The translations under genes and the position numbers were made by a program. This document shows positions 1-8,983 of a stretch of DNA of 64,000 nucleotides, piece by piece. The stretch comes from Sphingobacterium sp. LZ7M1. GTDB lineage: Bacteria; Bacteroidota; Bacteroidia; Sphingobacteriales; Sphingobacteriaceae. The notes beneath the pieces were generated by a model, which was given only the letters and a program-made list of their open reading frames with translations, searched no databases and had not been told where the DNA came from. The stretch covers positions 3,410,001 through 3,474,000 of the forward strand of contig NZ_CP101134.1 in NCBI RefSeq assembly GCF_024296865.1, read 5' to 3'. Every line of letters begins with the position of its first letter. Positions within the stretch are counted from its first letter, which is position 1.

Positions 1-634
1 TATAAAGAACCAAGATAATTGGCAAAGCTAAAAACTTCAGGATTACCAATAACACGACGCTGATAATCAGGAAAAGGTATTTGTATTTATTGACAACCCA
101 ACTCAAACTGCTCAGTTTCATAGAGAACAACTTTATTTCCGACACCAATAGCAAACTGGTCAGGATAGCTATGCCCAATAAAAGCCAAGTGTTCTTTAAG
201 GCAGGATAATCTTGGAGGATAAAAGGCAAGGAAACAATAAAAAAGGTATTCATTGGCGTATTCACACCGATGAAATCCGTGCTCTGTCTCGTATCAATAT
301 TGAATTTTGCCAATCTTAAAGCCGAAAATACGGTAATGATAAAACCTAGATAAGGAAGGTATTCGTTCGAACTGGTATCTTTTAGTAGTGTAAAGATTAT
401 GGCTCCCGGTAAAAACCCAAAACTAATCACATCAGCCAAGGAGTCCAATTCCTTTCCAATCAACGATTTGACATGCAATGCTCTAGCTGACATACCATCG
501 AAAAAGTCAAAAATACCCGAAGCTAATACACAGTAAAAAGCCAACATATACTCTTGGTTCAGGACCATGACAGTACCGATGCAACCTGAAAAGAGGTTTA
601 GGGAAGTGATCGTATTTGGAATGTATTTCTTCAT
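1..634 (-). CDS. pssA: CDP-diacylglycerol--serine O-phosphatidyltransferase, C-terminus beyond window
   Basis: This integral membrane enzyme transfers phosphatidate from CDP-diacylglycerol to L-serine, the first step towards phosphatidylethanolamine. The reading frame opens at 634 with MKKYIPNTITSLNLFSGC, the usual N-terminus of the family. It carries the complete CDP-alcohol phosphotransferase signature D46-G47-x2-A50-R51-x8-G60-x3-D64-x3-D68. Several hydrophobic segments follow. The frame stays open to the left edge of the window, so the gene is partial (about 211 residues visible). It lies 56 bases downstream of rho on the same strand. The U-run of a strong hairpin ends at the base before its ATG, so the gene has almost no conventional leader of its own. 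Confidence 0.9.
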   Translation of the reverse strand, partial: MKKYIPNTITSLNLFSGCIGTVMVLNQEYMLAFYCVLASGIFDFFDGMSARALHVKSLIGKELDSLADVISFGFLPGAIIFTLLKDTSSNEYLPYLGFIITVFSALRLAKFNIDTRQSTDFIGVNTPMNTFFIVSLPFILQDYPALKNTWLLLGIAILTSLLLVSEIKLFSMKLSSLSWVVNKYKYLFLIISVVLLVILKFLALPIILVLY

Positions 635-664
635 AAAAAAAGCCATCTTTTCGCAAAGATGGCT
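635..664 (-). terminator. Intrinsic terminator of rho, abutting the pssA start codon
   Basis: Read on the minus strand, a perfect 10-bp stem (AGCCATCTTT pairing with AAAGATGGCT, loop GCGA) is followed by six or more T residues. The T-run ends directly at the ATG of pssA (634-632). The geometry is that of a rho-independent terminator for the rho transcript, but it could also act as an attenuator or start-site hairpin for pssA. Confidence 0.75.
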
Positions 665-690
665 TAAAAATATCAATTTATGATGGCTTT

Positions 691-2187
691 TTAGCCATTC
701 ATGCTAATTAAAAATTCTCCGTTGGATTTAGTTCCACGCATTTGGGTCAACAAAAATTCCATTGCTTCTTGCGAGTTCATGTCGGCAAGGTGGTTTCTCA
801 ATACCCATAGGCGTTGCAATTCATCACGGTCAACCAATAGGTCATCACGTCTTGTGCTAGATGCAGTAAGATCGATGGCAGGGAAGATACGTTTGTTAGA
901 CAATTTACGGTCTAATTGTAGCTCCATATTACCTGTACCCTTGAATTCTTCAAAGATTACCTCATCCATTTTAGAACCTGTCTCTGTCAATGCTGTAGCT
1001 AAAATCGTCAATGAACCACCGTTCTCGATATTTCTAGCTGCACCGAAGAAACGTTTTGGTTTATGAAGTGCATTGGCATCCACACCACCGGAAAGGATTT
1101 TTCCTGATGCTGGAGCAACAGTGTTATAAGCACGTGCTAACCTGGTAATGGAATCCAATAAGATAACCACATCATGGCCACACTCTACCATACGTTTTGC
1201 TTTTTCCAATACGATGTTGGCAATTTTCACGTGACGGTCAGCAGGCTCATCAAAAGTCGATGAAACAACTTCTGCACGTACGCTTCTTGCCATGTCTGTA
1301 ACCTCCTCTGGACGTTCATCGATCAATAAAATGATCAAGTAAACTTCAGGATGGTTTTTGGCGATTGCATTGGCAACCTCTTTCAATAAATTGGTCTTAC
1401 CAGTTTTAGGCTGTGCAACGATCAATCCACGTTGTCCTTTACCGATTGGAGTGAAAAGATCCATAATCCTTGTCGAGTAGTTGCTCGGACCTAGATCCAA
1501 ATTCAATTTCTCATCAGGGAACAATGGTGTCAAATAATCAAAAGGAACACGGTCTCTTACTTCAGCTGGGTCTTGACCATTGATGGCCTCAACTCTCACC
1601 AAAGGAAAATATTTCTCGCCTTCTTTCGGAGGACGGATACATCCTCTTACATTATCTCCAGTTTTCAATCCAAATAACTTGATCTGTGATTGAGAAACAT
1701 AGATATCATCCGGAGATGTCAAATAATTATAGTCTGAAGACCTTAAGAAACCATAACCATCGGCCATAATTTCCAATACACCTTCATTAATAATTACGTT
1801 GTCAAAATCTGTTGGAGTGGAAGCTTTAGAAGAAGGTTCAGGAGAAGGAGTAGTTGTGGATTCTGTGGGAGTAGATTCTGCTGCTGGTTTGCTAACAAAA
1901 TCCATTTTCGTTTCCTCATCATCGGCTGCCACTCTGTTTCTACCTACTGCTACAGGTTCTGCAGCTTTCACTGTACGCACTCTTTTTCTTGTTCGCTCTG
2001 CATTGGCTTTATCCGAATCAGCATCAGAAACTTCTACAGTTTGCTCTTGCTGAGACTCTTTGGCTATTTCAGAAATACGATCAATTAACTCTTGTTTTCT
2101 AAGCTTTTCAGCATCAACAATGCCTAGAACTTTCGCAATCTCGCGCAATTCAGACACGAGCTTCGTATTCAATTCATTAATATCCAT
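691..2187 (-). CDS. rho: Transcription termination factor Rho
   Basis: Rho is a hexameric RNA-dependent ATPase/helicase that ends transcription of untranslated RNA. The 498-residue protein starts with a Rho N-terminal helical domain (about residues 1-45). A low-complexity Ser/Thr/Pro/Glu-rich insert of roughly 85 residues follows, as is common in Bacteroidota. Next come the cold-shock-like RNA-binding domain (about 130-205, [15 protein letters not shown]) and the RecA-type ATPase core. The core has Walker A ([13 protein letters not shown]) and Walker B ([16 protein letters not shown]). The Q-loop and R-loop region ([20 protein letters not shown]) and the KGTGNMEL segment are intact. It is transcribed leftwards from the 324-base divergent gap shared with the sugar porter and ends at the hairpin at 635-664. 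Confidence 0.97.
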   Translation of the reverse strand: MDINELNTKLVSELREIAKVLGIVDAEKLRKQELIDRISEIAKESQQEQTVEVSDADSDKANAERTRKRVRTVKAAEPVAVGRNRVAADDEETKMDFVSKPAAESTPTESTTTPSPEPSSKASTPTDFDNVIINEGVLEIMADGYGFLRSSDYNYLTSPDDIYVSQSQIKLFGLKTGDNVRGCIRPPKEGEKYFPLVRVEAINGQDPAEVRDRVPFDYLTPLFPDEKLNLDLGPSNYSTRIMDLFTPIGKGQRGLIVAQPKTGKTNLLKEVANAIAKNHPEVYLIILLIDERPEEVTDMARSVRAEVVSSTFDEPADRHVKIANIVLEKAKRMVECGHDVVILLDSITRLARAYNTVAPASGKILSGGVDANALHKPKRFFGAARNIENGGSLTILATALTETGSKMDEVIFEEFKGTGNMELQLDRKLSNKRIFPAIDLTASSTRRDDLLVDRDELQRLWVLRNHLADMNSQEAMEFLLTQMRGTKSNGEFLISMNG

Positions 2188-2511
2188 TAATATTAAAATA
2201 TGATTTTTAAGGATTTTTACTTTTTTTGAAATATATCTCTCAGCTAATACATAAATTTCATATGTCTTATTGGGTAACTAAATCTTTTATAGAGATTTTA
2301 TACTAGCGTCCCGAAAGATAAATTAAGAACCGCCACAAAGAAAAAAAGAACTATTGTAATTTCAAAAGAAAATCAGCACTTTTTTTTATTTATAGTTTAT
2401 TATATAACGTTAAGTAGCAGTAAAATGTTTTAGCAACTGCCGAAAAACTTTAGAAATCAAAAAAAAGTTCTTTATTTGTACGATTAAATCATAAAGTTAG
2501 ACATTTTTTTT
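2188..2511. other. Divergent AT-rich intergenic region between rho and the sugar porter
   Basis: This 324-base gap must hold the promoters of rho (leftward) and the porter gene (rightward). It is very AT-rich with several poly-T/poly-A runs. A partial -7-like match (TTTATTTG at 2471-2478) lies before the porter start, but no convincing -33 box accompanies it. I see no ORF, RNA gene or strong hairpin here. Confidence 0.5.
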
Positions 2512-4227
2512 ATGAATAACCAACAAACAAACACCAATTACCCAGCTCTTTACACCTTAATCGTGGTGTTTTTTTTCTGGGGATTTATCGCAGCTGGAAA
2601 CAGTGTATTTATTCCGTTCTGTAAAAATTACTTTCACTTAGATCAATTTCAATCTCAACTTATTGATTTTGCTTTTTACTCGGCCTACTACATTGGCGCT
2701 CTTCTTCTCTTTATTTTCGGAACCATTTCTGGAAAAGACCTCGTAGGAAAATGGGGCTACAAGCGAAGTATAGTCTATGGCCTTTTGTTCTCGGCATTAG
2801 GTGCCGCAGCAATGATCGTCGCTGTAGAAGTCAATGTGTACACGGGAATGTTAATAGGTCTATTTATTGTTGCATTAGGTTTCTCCTTGCAGCAAACCGC
2901 AGCAAACCCATTTGCAGTGCTATTGGGCGACCCTAAAACTGGGGCATCTCGGGTGAACCTGGGGGGCGGTATCAACTCTTTCGGTACCACTATCGGACCA
3001 TTGATCGTTGGATTTGCACTATTTGGTACCTTCGAAACCATTTCCGATGCTGAAATCGCTAACCTTCCCCTAAACAAAGTCGTATACCTTTATATAGGTG
3101 TGGGTCTTCTTTTCGTATTGGCAGCTGGTTTATTCCATTTCTCTAAGAAAGTTCCGGCAGGTTTCAACCTGGAACAGATGGAACCCGCTAACAAGGCGAG
3201 GACAACATTGATCATTATGACCATTTTGTTGCTATGTGCTTTTATCCCTGTATTTACCAGTTACAAATCTGACACTGCCCTTCATATCCTAGACCTAAAG
3301 GAACAAGCGGCTAACAACAATAACCAAGAGCTTTTAGCACAGATTAAAGACCTTTCACATGGTTTGGAAATCAAACGTATGCTATGGTTACTGGGTGCTT
3401 TGGCCGTAATTGTTTTCGGTCTTTTGTTCTCTTATAATAGTGCCAAGAAAAATCCTGAAGGTTGGGGAGCCATGAAATATCCACAATTGGTTTTGGGTAT
3501 GTTGGCCTTATTTATCTATGTAGGGATTGAAGTTGCTATCGGTAGTAACCTAGGTGAACTTTTGACTTTGGAAGAATTCGGCAACCTGCAATCTTCGCAG
3601 ATTACTCCATACGTTTCCATGTACTGGGGCGGTATGATGATCGGTCGATGGGCAGGCGCGATTACAGCGTTCAACTTGACAAAATCTAAGAAAAAATTAC
3701 TGACTATCATCGTTCCTGTCATAGCTTTCACCATTATTATCGGGGTGAATTCACTTGCTGGATTCGACATGTCCGTTCTATACTATTTCATTATCTGTGT
3801 GGCATTACAGATCGCTGCATTCTTCTTGAGTAAAGAAAAACCTGTCCGTACCTTGATCATTTTCGGAACTTTCGGGCTATTGGCCATGATCGTTGGTTTG
3901 ATGACATCAGGCACGGTAGCAATCTACTCCTTCCTAGCTGGAGGTTTAGCTTGTTCTATCATGTGGGGTTCCATCTTTAGTCTTTCGATCGTAGGATTAG
4001 GAAAATACACCGAACAAGGTTCGGCATTCTTGGTGATGATGATTTTAGGTGGTGGTATCATCCCTCCTATCCAAGGAAAGCTTTCGGATATCATTGGTAT
4101 TCACAACTCTTACATTGTTCCAGCGGTTGGTTTTATCTACATCATCGTCTTTGCGGTACTGGTTCGCAAATTCTTGTCTAAACAAGGAATTGCAATTGAC
4201 GAAATTGAAGCCGAAGGAGCTCACTAA
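2512..4227 (+). CDS. FucP/GluP-type MFS sugar:H+ symporter, probably amino sugar (NagP-like)
   Basis: This is a major facilitator superfamily sugar permease of the inner membrane. The N-terminus ([19 protein letters not shown]) and the motif [18 protein letters not shown] are those of the L-fucose/glucose-galactose/N-acetylglucosamine porter group (FucP, GluP, NagP). At 571 residues it is longer than classical FucP (about 440). A hydrophilic segment (about residues 245-285) and extra hydrophobic segments in the middle account for this, as in other Bacteroidota homologues. It is followed by a terminator and then, 244 bases on, by a BadF-type kinase. That pairing suggests uptake and phosphorylation of an amino sugar such as GlcNAc. 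The substrate is inferred from family and context, not shown. Confidence 0.85.
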   Translation: MNNQQTNTNYPALYTLIVVFFFWGFIAAGNSVFIPFCKNYFHLDQFQSQLIDFAFYSAYYIGALLLFIFGTISGKDLVGKWGYKRSIVYGLLFSALGAAAMIVAVEVNVYTGMLIGLFIVALGFSLQQTAANPFAVLLGDPKTGASRVNLGGGINSFGTTIGPLIVGFALFGTFETISDAEIANLPLNKVVYLYIGVGLLFVLAAGLFHFSKKVPAGFNLEQMEPANKARTTLIIMTILLLCAFIPVFTSYKSDTALHILDLKEQAANNNNQELLAQIKDLSHGLEIKRMLWLLGALAVIVFGLLFSYNSAKKNPEGWGAMKYPQLVLGMLALFIYVGIEVAIGSNLGELLTLEEFGNLQSSQITPYVSMYWGGMMIGRWAGAITAFNLTKSKKKLLTIIVPVIAFTIIIGVNSLAGFDMSVLYYFIICVALQIAAFFLSKEKPVRTLIIFGTFGLLAMIVGLMTSGTVAIYSFLAGGLACSIMWGSIFSLSIVGLGKYTEQGSAFLVMMILGGGIIPPIQGKLSDIIGIHNSYIVPAVGFIYIIVFAVLVRKFLSKQGIAIDEIEAEGAH

Positions 4228-4284
4228 TGCTAAACTAATTGTAAAAAATACACTAAGTATTTTTCGCGTTAAAATAATTTTAAA

Positions 4285-4320
4285 AACCTTATAACCAATG
4301 AGTTATAAGGTTTTTATTTT
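4285..4320 (+). terminator. Intrinsic terminator downstream of the sugar porter
   Basis: An 11-bp stem AACCTTATAAC / GTTATAAGGTT with loop CAATGA is followed by TTTATTTT. Because the next gene is on the same strand 150 bases on, the kinase may have its own promoter or depend on read-through. Confidence 0.85.
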
Positions 4321-4471
4321 TAATCAAGGCCCTAACCTTCCTAAATTATTTCAATATATCAAATAAAAATTCTTATTTTTATTAATAAATACCGTATTTT
4401 GGGATTTAAACTTAGAACAATACCATTGTAAAACGAAAAAACAAGTTACTTTAAAACTAAATTTATAAATA

Positions 4472-5332
4472 ATGATAATAATTGCAGATGGAGGGTCTAC
4501 AAAAACAAACTGGTGTTTGCTAGATGATAACAACAAGAAGATTTACTTCAACACCGAGGGTTATAACCCATATTTTGTAGATAGCGAATACATTATTGCA
4601 TCCCTTAAAAAAGGACTACCTCAAGATATTCCATTTGAAAAAATCAGCGAGGTAAATTATTATGGTGCTGGTGTACACAATGAAGAGAAGGCAAAAATTG
4701 TCGAAGATGCGATCCAGGCAGTGTTCCCAAATTCTAAAGTTGAAGTTGGTCACGACCTATTAGCTGCTGCACGCGCTTTATTAGGTACTAACCCTGGTTT
4801 TGCTGCAATCCTTGGAACGGGTACTAACACTTGTATATACGACGGAAAAGACATAACTCACAATATTGATTCAGCTGCCTACATCCTAGGTGACGAAGGT
4901 TCTGGTAGTTTCATCGGTAAGAAGCTTTTGGTAGATTTTATCAGAGGTCTAATGCCTAAGGATGTTGCTGAGGCATTCTTTAATGCTTACAAACTTACTC
5001 CTGATGAAATCATGGACAACGTATACACAAAACCTTTAGCTAACCGTTTCTGCGCTAGCTTCAGTAAATTTGTATACGACAATAACGTAAATATCGAATA
5101 CACTCGCAAAATCGTTGACGATGCATTCGAAGCTTTCTTCAATAACCTTGTGAGCAAATACCCTGATTACCAATCTTACACTTTCAACTGTATCGGTTCT
5201 GTAGGTTACAACTTCAGAAACGTACTGGAAGAAAAAGCTACTCAATATGGAATGAAAGTTGGAAAAATCTTGCGTTCTCCTATTGACGATTTGGTACAGT
5301 TCCACATCAACAGATCAAAAAGCGTTGCTTAA
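4472..5332 (+). CDS. BadF/BadG/BcrA/BcrD-family ATPase, N-acetylglucosamine kinase-like
   Basis: This is a predicted cytoplasmic sugar kinase of the ASKHA (actin/hexokinase) fold. The phosphate-1 loop (IIIADGGSTKTNW, residues 2-14), the phosphate-2 region (AAILGTGTNTCIYDG, about 110-125) and the ADEGSG-type motif (ILGDEGSGSFIGKKL, about 138-152) are intact. Its 286 residues fit the short Bacteroidota branch related to MurK/N-acetylglucosamine kinases. It lies downstream of the NagP-like porter, consistent with phosphorylating the imported amino sugar or recycled cell-wall sugar. A same-length paralogue lies at 9723-10583. The ATG at 4472 is directly followed by the nucleotide-binding strand, so the start is secure. 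Confidence 0.85.
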   Translation: MIIIADGGSTKTNWCLLDDNNKKIYFNTEGYNPYFVDSEYIIASLKKGLPQDIPFEKISEVNYYGAGVHNEEKAKIVEDAIQAVFPNSKVEVGHDLLAAARALLGTNPGFAAILGTGTNTCIYDGKDITHNIDSAAYILGDEGSGSFIGKKLLVDFIRGLMPKDVAEAFFNAYKLTPDEIMDNVYTKPLANRFCASFSKFVYDNNVNIEYTRKIVDDAFEAFFNNLVSKYPDYQSYTFNCIGSVGYNFRNVLEEKATQYGMKVGKILRSPIDDLVQFHINRSKSVA

Positions 5333-5351
5333 CCTATAGCAGCCTGAACAT

Positions 5352-5387
5352 AAAAAAGCCCAATTGCTAGCAATTGGGCTTTTCTTT
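5352..5387. terminator. Bidirectional terminator between convergent genes
   Basis: A perfect 24-base palindrome (AGCCCAATTGC TA GCAATTGGGCT, 5357-5380) is flanked by A-run and T-run. It lies between the kinase gene (+) and the hydrolase gene (-), so it can end both transcripts. Confidence 0.9.
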
Positions 5388-5400
5388 TGATATATCTCTT

Positions 5401-6084
5401 TTAGAGCTCTACCGACTCACCGATCTTTGGCAAGGCCAAGTACACCTCTGACTCGTTAAACTTCTTCTTTGCTTCCTCATGATTAATCGTAATTGGAGGA
5501 AAAGAATCATAATGCATTCCGATCACATTATTGCAGTTCACAAATTCAGCTGCAATCACGGCATCATCCACATCCATGGTATAATGGCCACCAATAGGCA
5601 ACAAGGCCCAATCAATCTTATGGCGTTCCAATAACTTCATTTCCATGGTCAATGCGGTATCTCCAGCAAAATAAATGGTTTTGTCTTTCAAAAAGAACAC
5701 ATAACCTACCGGAAAACCTGCATAAGCACCATCTGGAGTGCTATTGCTATGTGCGGCATAAACCATCTTCACCTTCCCAAAAGGAAGGTTCAAGGTTCCA
5801 CCCAGATTATATTCGATTACTTTATCATCGGGTACACCTTGTTTTCTCACCCATGCAGCTGTTTCTACAATGGTTGCAACAGTGGCCCCACTTTGTTGTT
5901 GGATACTGAACATGTCGGCCACATGGTCTTGATGGCCATGGCTCAGGAAAATGTAATCAGGATTGATCTTACTGATATCCACAGCCTTCGCCAAAGGATT
6001 ATAACTGATGAATGGATCCATCAAAACCTTGGTCCCATCAAAATCAAACTCCACACATGACTGTCCGTAATATGTTGCTTTCAT
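5401..6084 (-). CDS. Metal-dependent hydrolase, UPF0173/UlaG-like metallo-beta-lactamase fold
   Basis: The protein is a small (227 residues) cytosolic metallo-beta-lactamase-fold hydrolase. The metal-binding motif HGHQDH lies at about residue 50 of the chosen start, with further ligands in the AAHSN and FAGDTALT segments and a C-terminal IGMHYDSFP. This pattern matches the UPF0173 group; the natural substrate is unknown. I place the start at 6084 (MKATYYGQSCVEF, the canonical N-terminus) rather than the in-frame ATG at 6105. The upstream start would overlap the end of the YbaB gene by 11 bases, whereas this one leaves a 10-base gap. It is probably co-transcribed with YbaB. Confidence 0.85.
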   Translation of the reverse strand: MKATYYGQSCVEFDFDGTKVLMDPFISYNPLAKAVDISKINPDYIFLSHGHQDHVADMFSIQQQSGATVATIVETAAWVRKQGVPDDKVIEYNLGGTLNLPFGKVKMVYAAHSNSTPDGAYAGFPVGYVFFLKDKTIYFAGDTALTMEMKLLERHKIDWALLPIGGHYTMDVDDAVIAAEFVNCNNVIGMHYDSFPPITINHEEAKKKFNESEVYLALPKIGESVEL

Positions 6085-6094
6085 TTCTCTTTTA

Positions 6095-6409
6095 TTATTT
6101 ACCAAATAAGTTGCCTAAACCTCCTAATCCACCTAATAGGTCCTGTGAGGCTGCTTGCATTTCAGTTTGACTGATACTTTCAGCCTGAACCAAAGCCTTA
6201 TTCAAGGCAACAACCAATAGCTCTTCAATTTCCTCTTTATCTGCATCCTTAAAGAATTCAGGGTCGATCTGAATTTCTTTGATCTCCTTATTGGCCGTGG
6301 ATATTACACGGACCTTGCCGCCCTCTGCTTCTCCCGATACGGAAATATGATCCAATCTTGCCTTGATCTCCTGTGCCTTTTGCTGTGCTTCAAATAACTT
6401 ATCAAACAT
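6095..6409 (-). CDS. YbaB/EbfC family nucleoid-associated protein
   Basis: The family comprises small dimeric DNA-binding proteins that decorate the nucleoid. The 104-residue sequence shows the N-terminal amphipathic helix (MFDKLFEAQQKAQEIKARL), the central GGKVRVISTANKEIKEIQID beta region and a C-terminal helix. A glycine-rich tail (LLGGLGGLGNLFGK) closes it, as is typical in Bacteroidota. In many genomes the gene follows dnaX and precedes recR, but here it leads a two-gene unit with a UPF0173 hydrolase. Its start faces the divergent gene at 6520 across 110 bases. Confidence 0.92.
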   Translation of the reverse strand: MFDKLFEAQQKAQEIKARLDHISVSGEAEGGKVRVISTANKEIKEIQIDPEFFKDADKEEIEELLVVALNKALVQAESISQTEMQAASQDLLGGLGGLGNLFGK

Positions 6410-6468
6410 AAATACTCCTTAAATTTTAAACCCCAAATTACAAATTATTTATGAATCTCGACAATTGC

Positions 6469-6499
6469 TTGGCTCTTTTGAGCAGCTTGTTTACCTTTG
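6469..6499 (+). promoter_or_regulatory. Predicted Bacteroidota sigma-70-type promoter
   Basis: TTG at 6469-6471 and TACCTTTG at 6492-6499 are separated by 20 bases, matching the Bacteroidota -33/-7 consensus (TTG and TAnnTTTG). Transcription would start near 6506, about 14 bases before the ATG at 6520. Confidence 0.6.
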
Positions 6500-6519
6500 T
6501 AGGATAATTGTCTATCATA

Positions 6520-7011
6520 ATGATTCAACTAAAACACTATACCGCAATAGCAAACGAATTACAAGAGTCTGAGCCCGAAAAATTCGAGCAACTTGAGGAA
6601 GAAATCAATATCATTATCCATAAATTAAAGTTCATCCATATTGAAAACCGACCGATGGTCGAAATTGTGGACCTTTCAAAACCTACCACAGACCCAACTT
6701 ATATCGAAGAACTGAGCGAAATCGCTGGAGCTCAGAACAACCCCTTGGTAAAAGAGCCTGAAAACACCGAAATCCTGATCTTTATCAACGACAATCCTGC
6801 TTTCCTAGGAACACTGCCAGATTTATTGAACGAGCAATACAGCGACTATAAAGCCGTTAAAAACAACAATGTCTTTATTATTCAAAAGCCTGATTTTGGA
6901 AAACGCAAAGGAGACTTTTTATTGGATACAGAAATTTTCGCTGAAATTATCCAATCAAAATATTTTGTATATGGACATGAAGGAAACCATTGGATCAAAT
7001 TTGATCTTTAA
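6520..7011 (+). CDS. Conserved hypothetical protein, function not recognised
   Basis: I do not recognise this 163-residue protein. It begins with a helical, Glu-rich segment (about 1-35) followed by a strand rich in Ile/His (IIIHKLKFIHIENRPMVEIVDLS). A segment resembling the VxIxxxxxPT…I/ELxxIAGA motif of periplasmic metal/vitamin-B12-binding folds comes next, and an aromatic C-terminus (YFVYGHEGNHWIKFDL) ends it. No signal peptide or membrane segment is visible, so a cytosolic location is likely. The frame opens with a TTG at 6508, but the ATG at 6520 fits the predicted promoter better. A strong terminator follows, so it is a single-gene transcript. Confidence 0.75.
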   Translation: MIQLKHYTAIANELQESEPEKFEQLEEEINIIIHKLKFIHIENRPMVEIVDLSKPTTDPTYIEELSEIAGAQNNPLVKEPENTEILIFINDNPAFLGTLPDLLNEQYSDYKAVKNNNVFIIQKPDFGKRKGDFLLDTEIFAEIIQSKYFVYGHEGNHWIKFDL

Positions 7012-7025
7012 TCCTGAAACTCCAT

Positions 7026-7064
7026 AAAAAAGGTCGCTTCTTGAATTAGAAGCGACCTTTTTTT
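7026..7064. terminator. Bidirectional terminator
   Basis: Stem AAAAAAGGTCGCTTCT / AGAAGCGACCTTTTTTT with a 7-base loop lies between the convergent genes ending at 7011 (+) and 7078 (-). A- and T-runs on both sides allow termination in both directions. Confidence 0.9.
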
Positions 7065-7077
7065 ATTCGAACTGAAA

Positions 7078-8187
7078 TTATATATATTTCTTTCTTAAGA
7101 TAGCATATAGCTTATCCACAGTCTGTGGTTTTGAAGCCCAGTTATTCTTCAGCGAATAGTTAGACTGCAAAAAGGCATCTGCTTCTGCAAAATTATCAAA
7201 TCTGTTCAGGAGTTCAATCGCTTCAGAATAAGCTAAGCTATAGCCATTGAACAGGTCTTTAATAAACAGGAGTTTATCATTTAGGCTCACTGCAACCTTA
7301 AGGTCTGCAATGCGGTCACTACTTTTATCTTGGGAAGTATTGAACTGATTTGCATTGGTCAATCCAGCCTTTTTTTGTTGCTGGATCAATTCGTTCAATG
7401 TCAATGGACGGCTAGGTTTAACTTCCGCCTGTTTTGCCAAATCATTCAAGGAAACGACCTCTTCCGGTTTATCTTCCTCAATCTCGATTTCCTTCTCTTC
7501 AATTACGACCTCGTTAACGGTAGGTTCAGCATCAGCTTTCACTTCCTCCCTGTTTTGCTCCTCGACATTCTTTTTATCTTCTTCAGCTTCATCTGCAGAT
7601 GCTACTGAAGTATAACCTGAAGAGGCGGTATGGACAGGATTGGATGATATATTGAAATTTTTGAAATCAGATACTTCTTCAACGGGTTCAGCTTCTTCCT
7701 TCTCTTCTTCCCTAGCCTCAGCCTCTTTTGGATCTTCTACCAATTCCTCTTTCTCATCTTCTATTATTTCCCGGTTTTCCTCGTTCGATTTCTCTGCATA
7801 AGTGGTCGATTCAGGTTCCTCTTCATCATATTCCTCGACAAAAGGTTTCCTTTCAGTTTCAGGTTCTACGGCTTCAACTTCTTGGATCTCTTCTTCCACC
7901 GGTTGCTCATCAGCCTCATGCTCATCGTGTTCGATCGCTGGCGTAAAGGTTTTTTCCTCTTCCTGCACTACCCCTGCACTCGCAGAAGCCAATAAATGAG
8001 TCGGTTGAGTCTGTAGCGATGCTAAGGCTTCGATATGTGCTGCCAAGTATTTCGCCTGAGCAGCCAACAACAATATATCTGCTTTTTTGCTTGCTAGATT
8101 CTTCTTGTCTAGCCCTGCATAATGCTCATTGATTTCTACCAAAAGATCCCCAATTTTCCCTAAAATATCCTGATCTGAATAAGCCAT
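7078..8187 (-). CDS. Conserved hypothetical acidic protein with two ordered ends and a Glu-rich linker
   Basis: The function is not recognised. The 369-residue protein has an N-terminal helical domain (about residues 1-62; MAYSDQDILGKIGDLLVEIN…). A very acidic low-complexity linker rich in Glu, Asp, Val and Pro spans about 80-260. The ordered C-terminal domain (about 265-369) starts with SRPLTLNELIQQQK and ends DKLYAILRKKYI. The LTLNELIQQQK segment suggests a short linear binding motif before the terminal domain. No signal peptide or membrane segment is seen. The arrangement of two conserved ends joined by a disordered acidic tether suggests a scaffold or adaptor, which is inference only. The gene is convergent with 6520-7011 and divergent from tdk. 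Confidence 0.8.
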   Translation of the reverse strand: MAYSDQDILGKIGDLLVEINEHYAGLDKKNLASKKADILLLAAQAKYLAAHIEALASLQTQPTHLLASASAGVVQEEEKTFTPAIEHDEHEADEQPVEEEIQEVEAVEPETERKPFVEEYDEEEPESTTYAEKSNEENREIIEDEKEELVEDPKEAEAREEEKEEAEPVEEVSDFKNFNISSNPVHTASSGYTSVASADEAEEDKKNVEEQNREEVKADAEPTVNEVVIEEKEIEIEEDKPEEVVSLNDLAKQAEVKPSRPLTLNELIQQQKKAGLTNANQFNTSQDKSSDRIADLKVAVSLNDKLLFIKDLFNGYSLAYSEAIELLNRFDNFAEADAFLQSNYSLKNNWASKPQTVDKLYAILRKKYI

Positions 8188-8395
8188 GTTTTATGTGTAT
8201 AGATTGAAATTAATTCTATTATTAAATGTGATATAAAAAAATAAACAAACTGATTGACACCTCGTTTACGCTTTTATCCTATCTCCTTAAACCAAAAATA
8301 AGATTAAATTTCGATATTCGTAAGCTATATTAGCTAAGAATTTCATATTATATGAAACTTCTGAAATCAGGTTTTTAGTATAAAGTTTTATCAAA

Positions 8396-8983
8396 ATGAT
8401 GTTGTTTTCTGAACATAATTTCCCCAACAGAAGAGGTCCCATTGGTAGTATCGAAGTGATCTGTGGGTCTATGTTTTCTGGCAAAACGGAGGAACTGATC
8501 CGTCGGATGAAAAGGGCTCAATTTGCTAAACTTCCAGTAGAAATTTTCAAACCTGAAATCGATGTGCGTTATGGCATAAATGAAGTCGTTTCCCATGATA
8601 GCAACTCCATTCCATCCACGCCAGTATCGCATTCTTCAGCCATCCTGCTCTTAAGTGCCGATACCAAGGTAGTAGGAATCGATGAAGCCCAATTCTTTGA
8701 TGAGGAACTCCCTAACGTCTGTGTAGAATTAGCAAACCGTGGTATCCGAGTGATCGTGGCAGGGCTGGATATGGATTATCTAGGAAAACCCTTCGGACCC
8801 ATCCCTAGCCTGATGGCCATTGCCGAAGATGTAACCAAAGTCCATGCTGTCTGTGTTAAATGCGGCGCTCCGGCTAACTATTCCTACCGTCTCCAACAAA
8901 ATGAATCCCGTGTCCTTCTCGGTGAAAAAGAAAGCTATGAACCTAGATGTAGGTCTTGCTATTTTGGATTAGATAGGAATTAG
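8396..8983 (+). CDS. tdk: Thymidine kinase
   Basis: Type II thymidine kinase phosphorylates thymidine to dTMP in the salvage pathway. Visible in the 195-residue protein are the P-loop ([15 protein letters not shown], about 22-36), the Walker B region ([11 protein letters not shown]) and the lasso-domain cysteines CVKC and CRSC that bind structural zinc. The catalytic Glu lies in DEAQFF. The protein is complete. A second ATG directly follows the first, so the start may be 8396 or 8399. The TAG stop codon (8981-8983) is at the same time the first three bases of a heptamer repeat array. Confidence 0.95.
   Translation: MMLFSEHNFPNRRGPIGSIEVICGSMFSGKTEELIRRMKRAQFAKLPVEIFKPEIDVRYGINEVVSHDSNSIPSTPVSHSSAILLLSADTKVVGIDEAQFFDEELPNVCVELANRGIRVIVAGLDMDYLGKPFGPIPSLMAIAEDVTKVHAVCVKCGAPANYSYRLQQNESRVLLGEKESYEPRCRSCYFGLDRN

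Noticed and set aside
7112..7120. Exact DnaA box TTATCCACA, a possible origin signal
   Set aside because: It is a single copy inside the coding sequence of the acidic protein (7078-8187), with no cluster of boxes or AT-rich unwinding region nearby.
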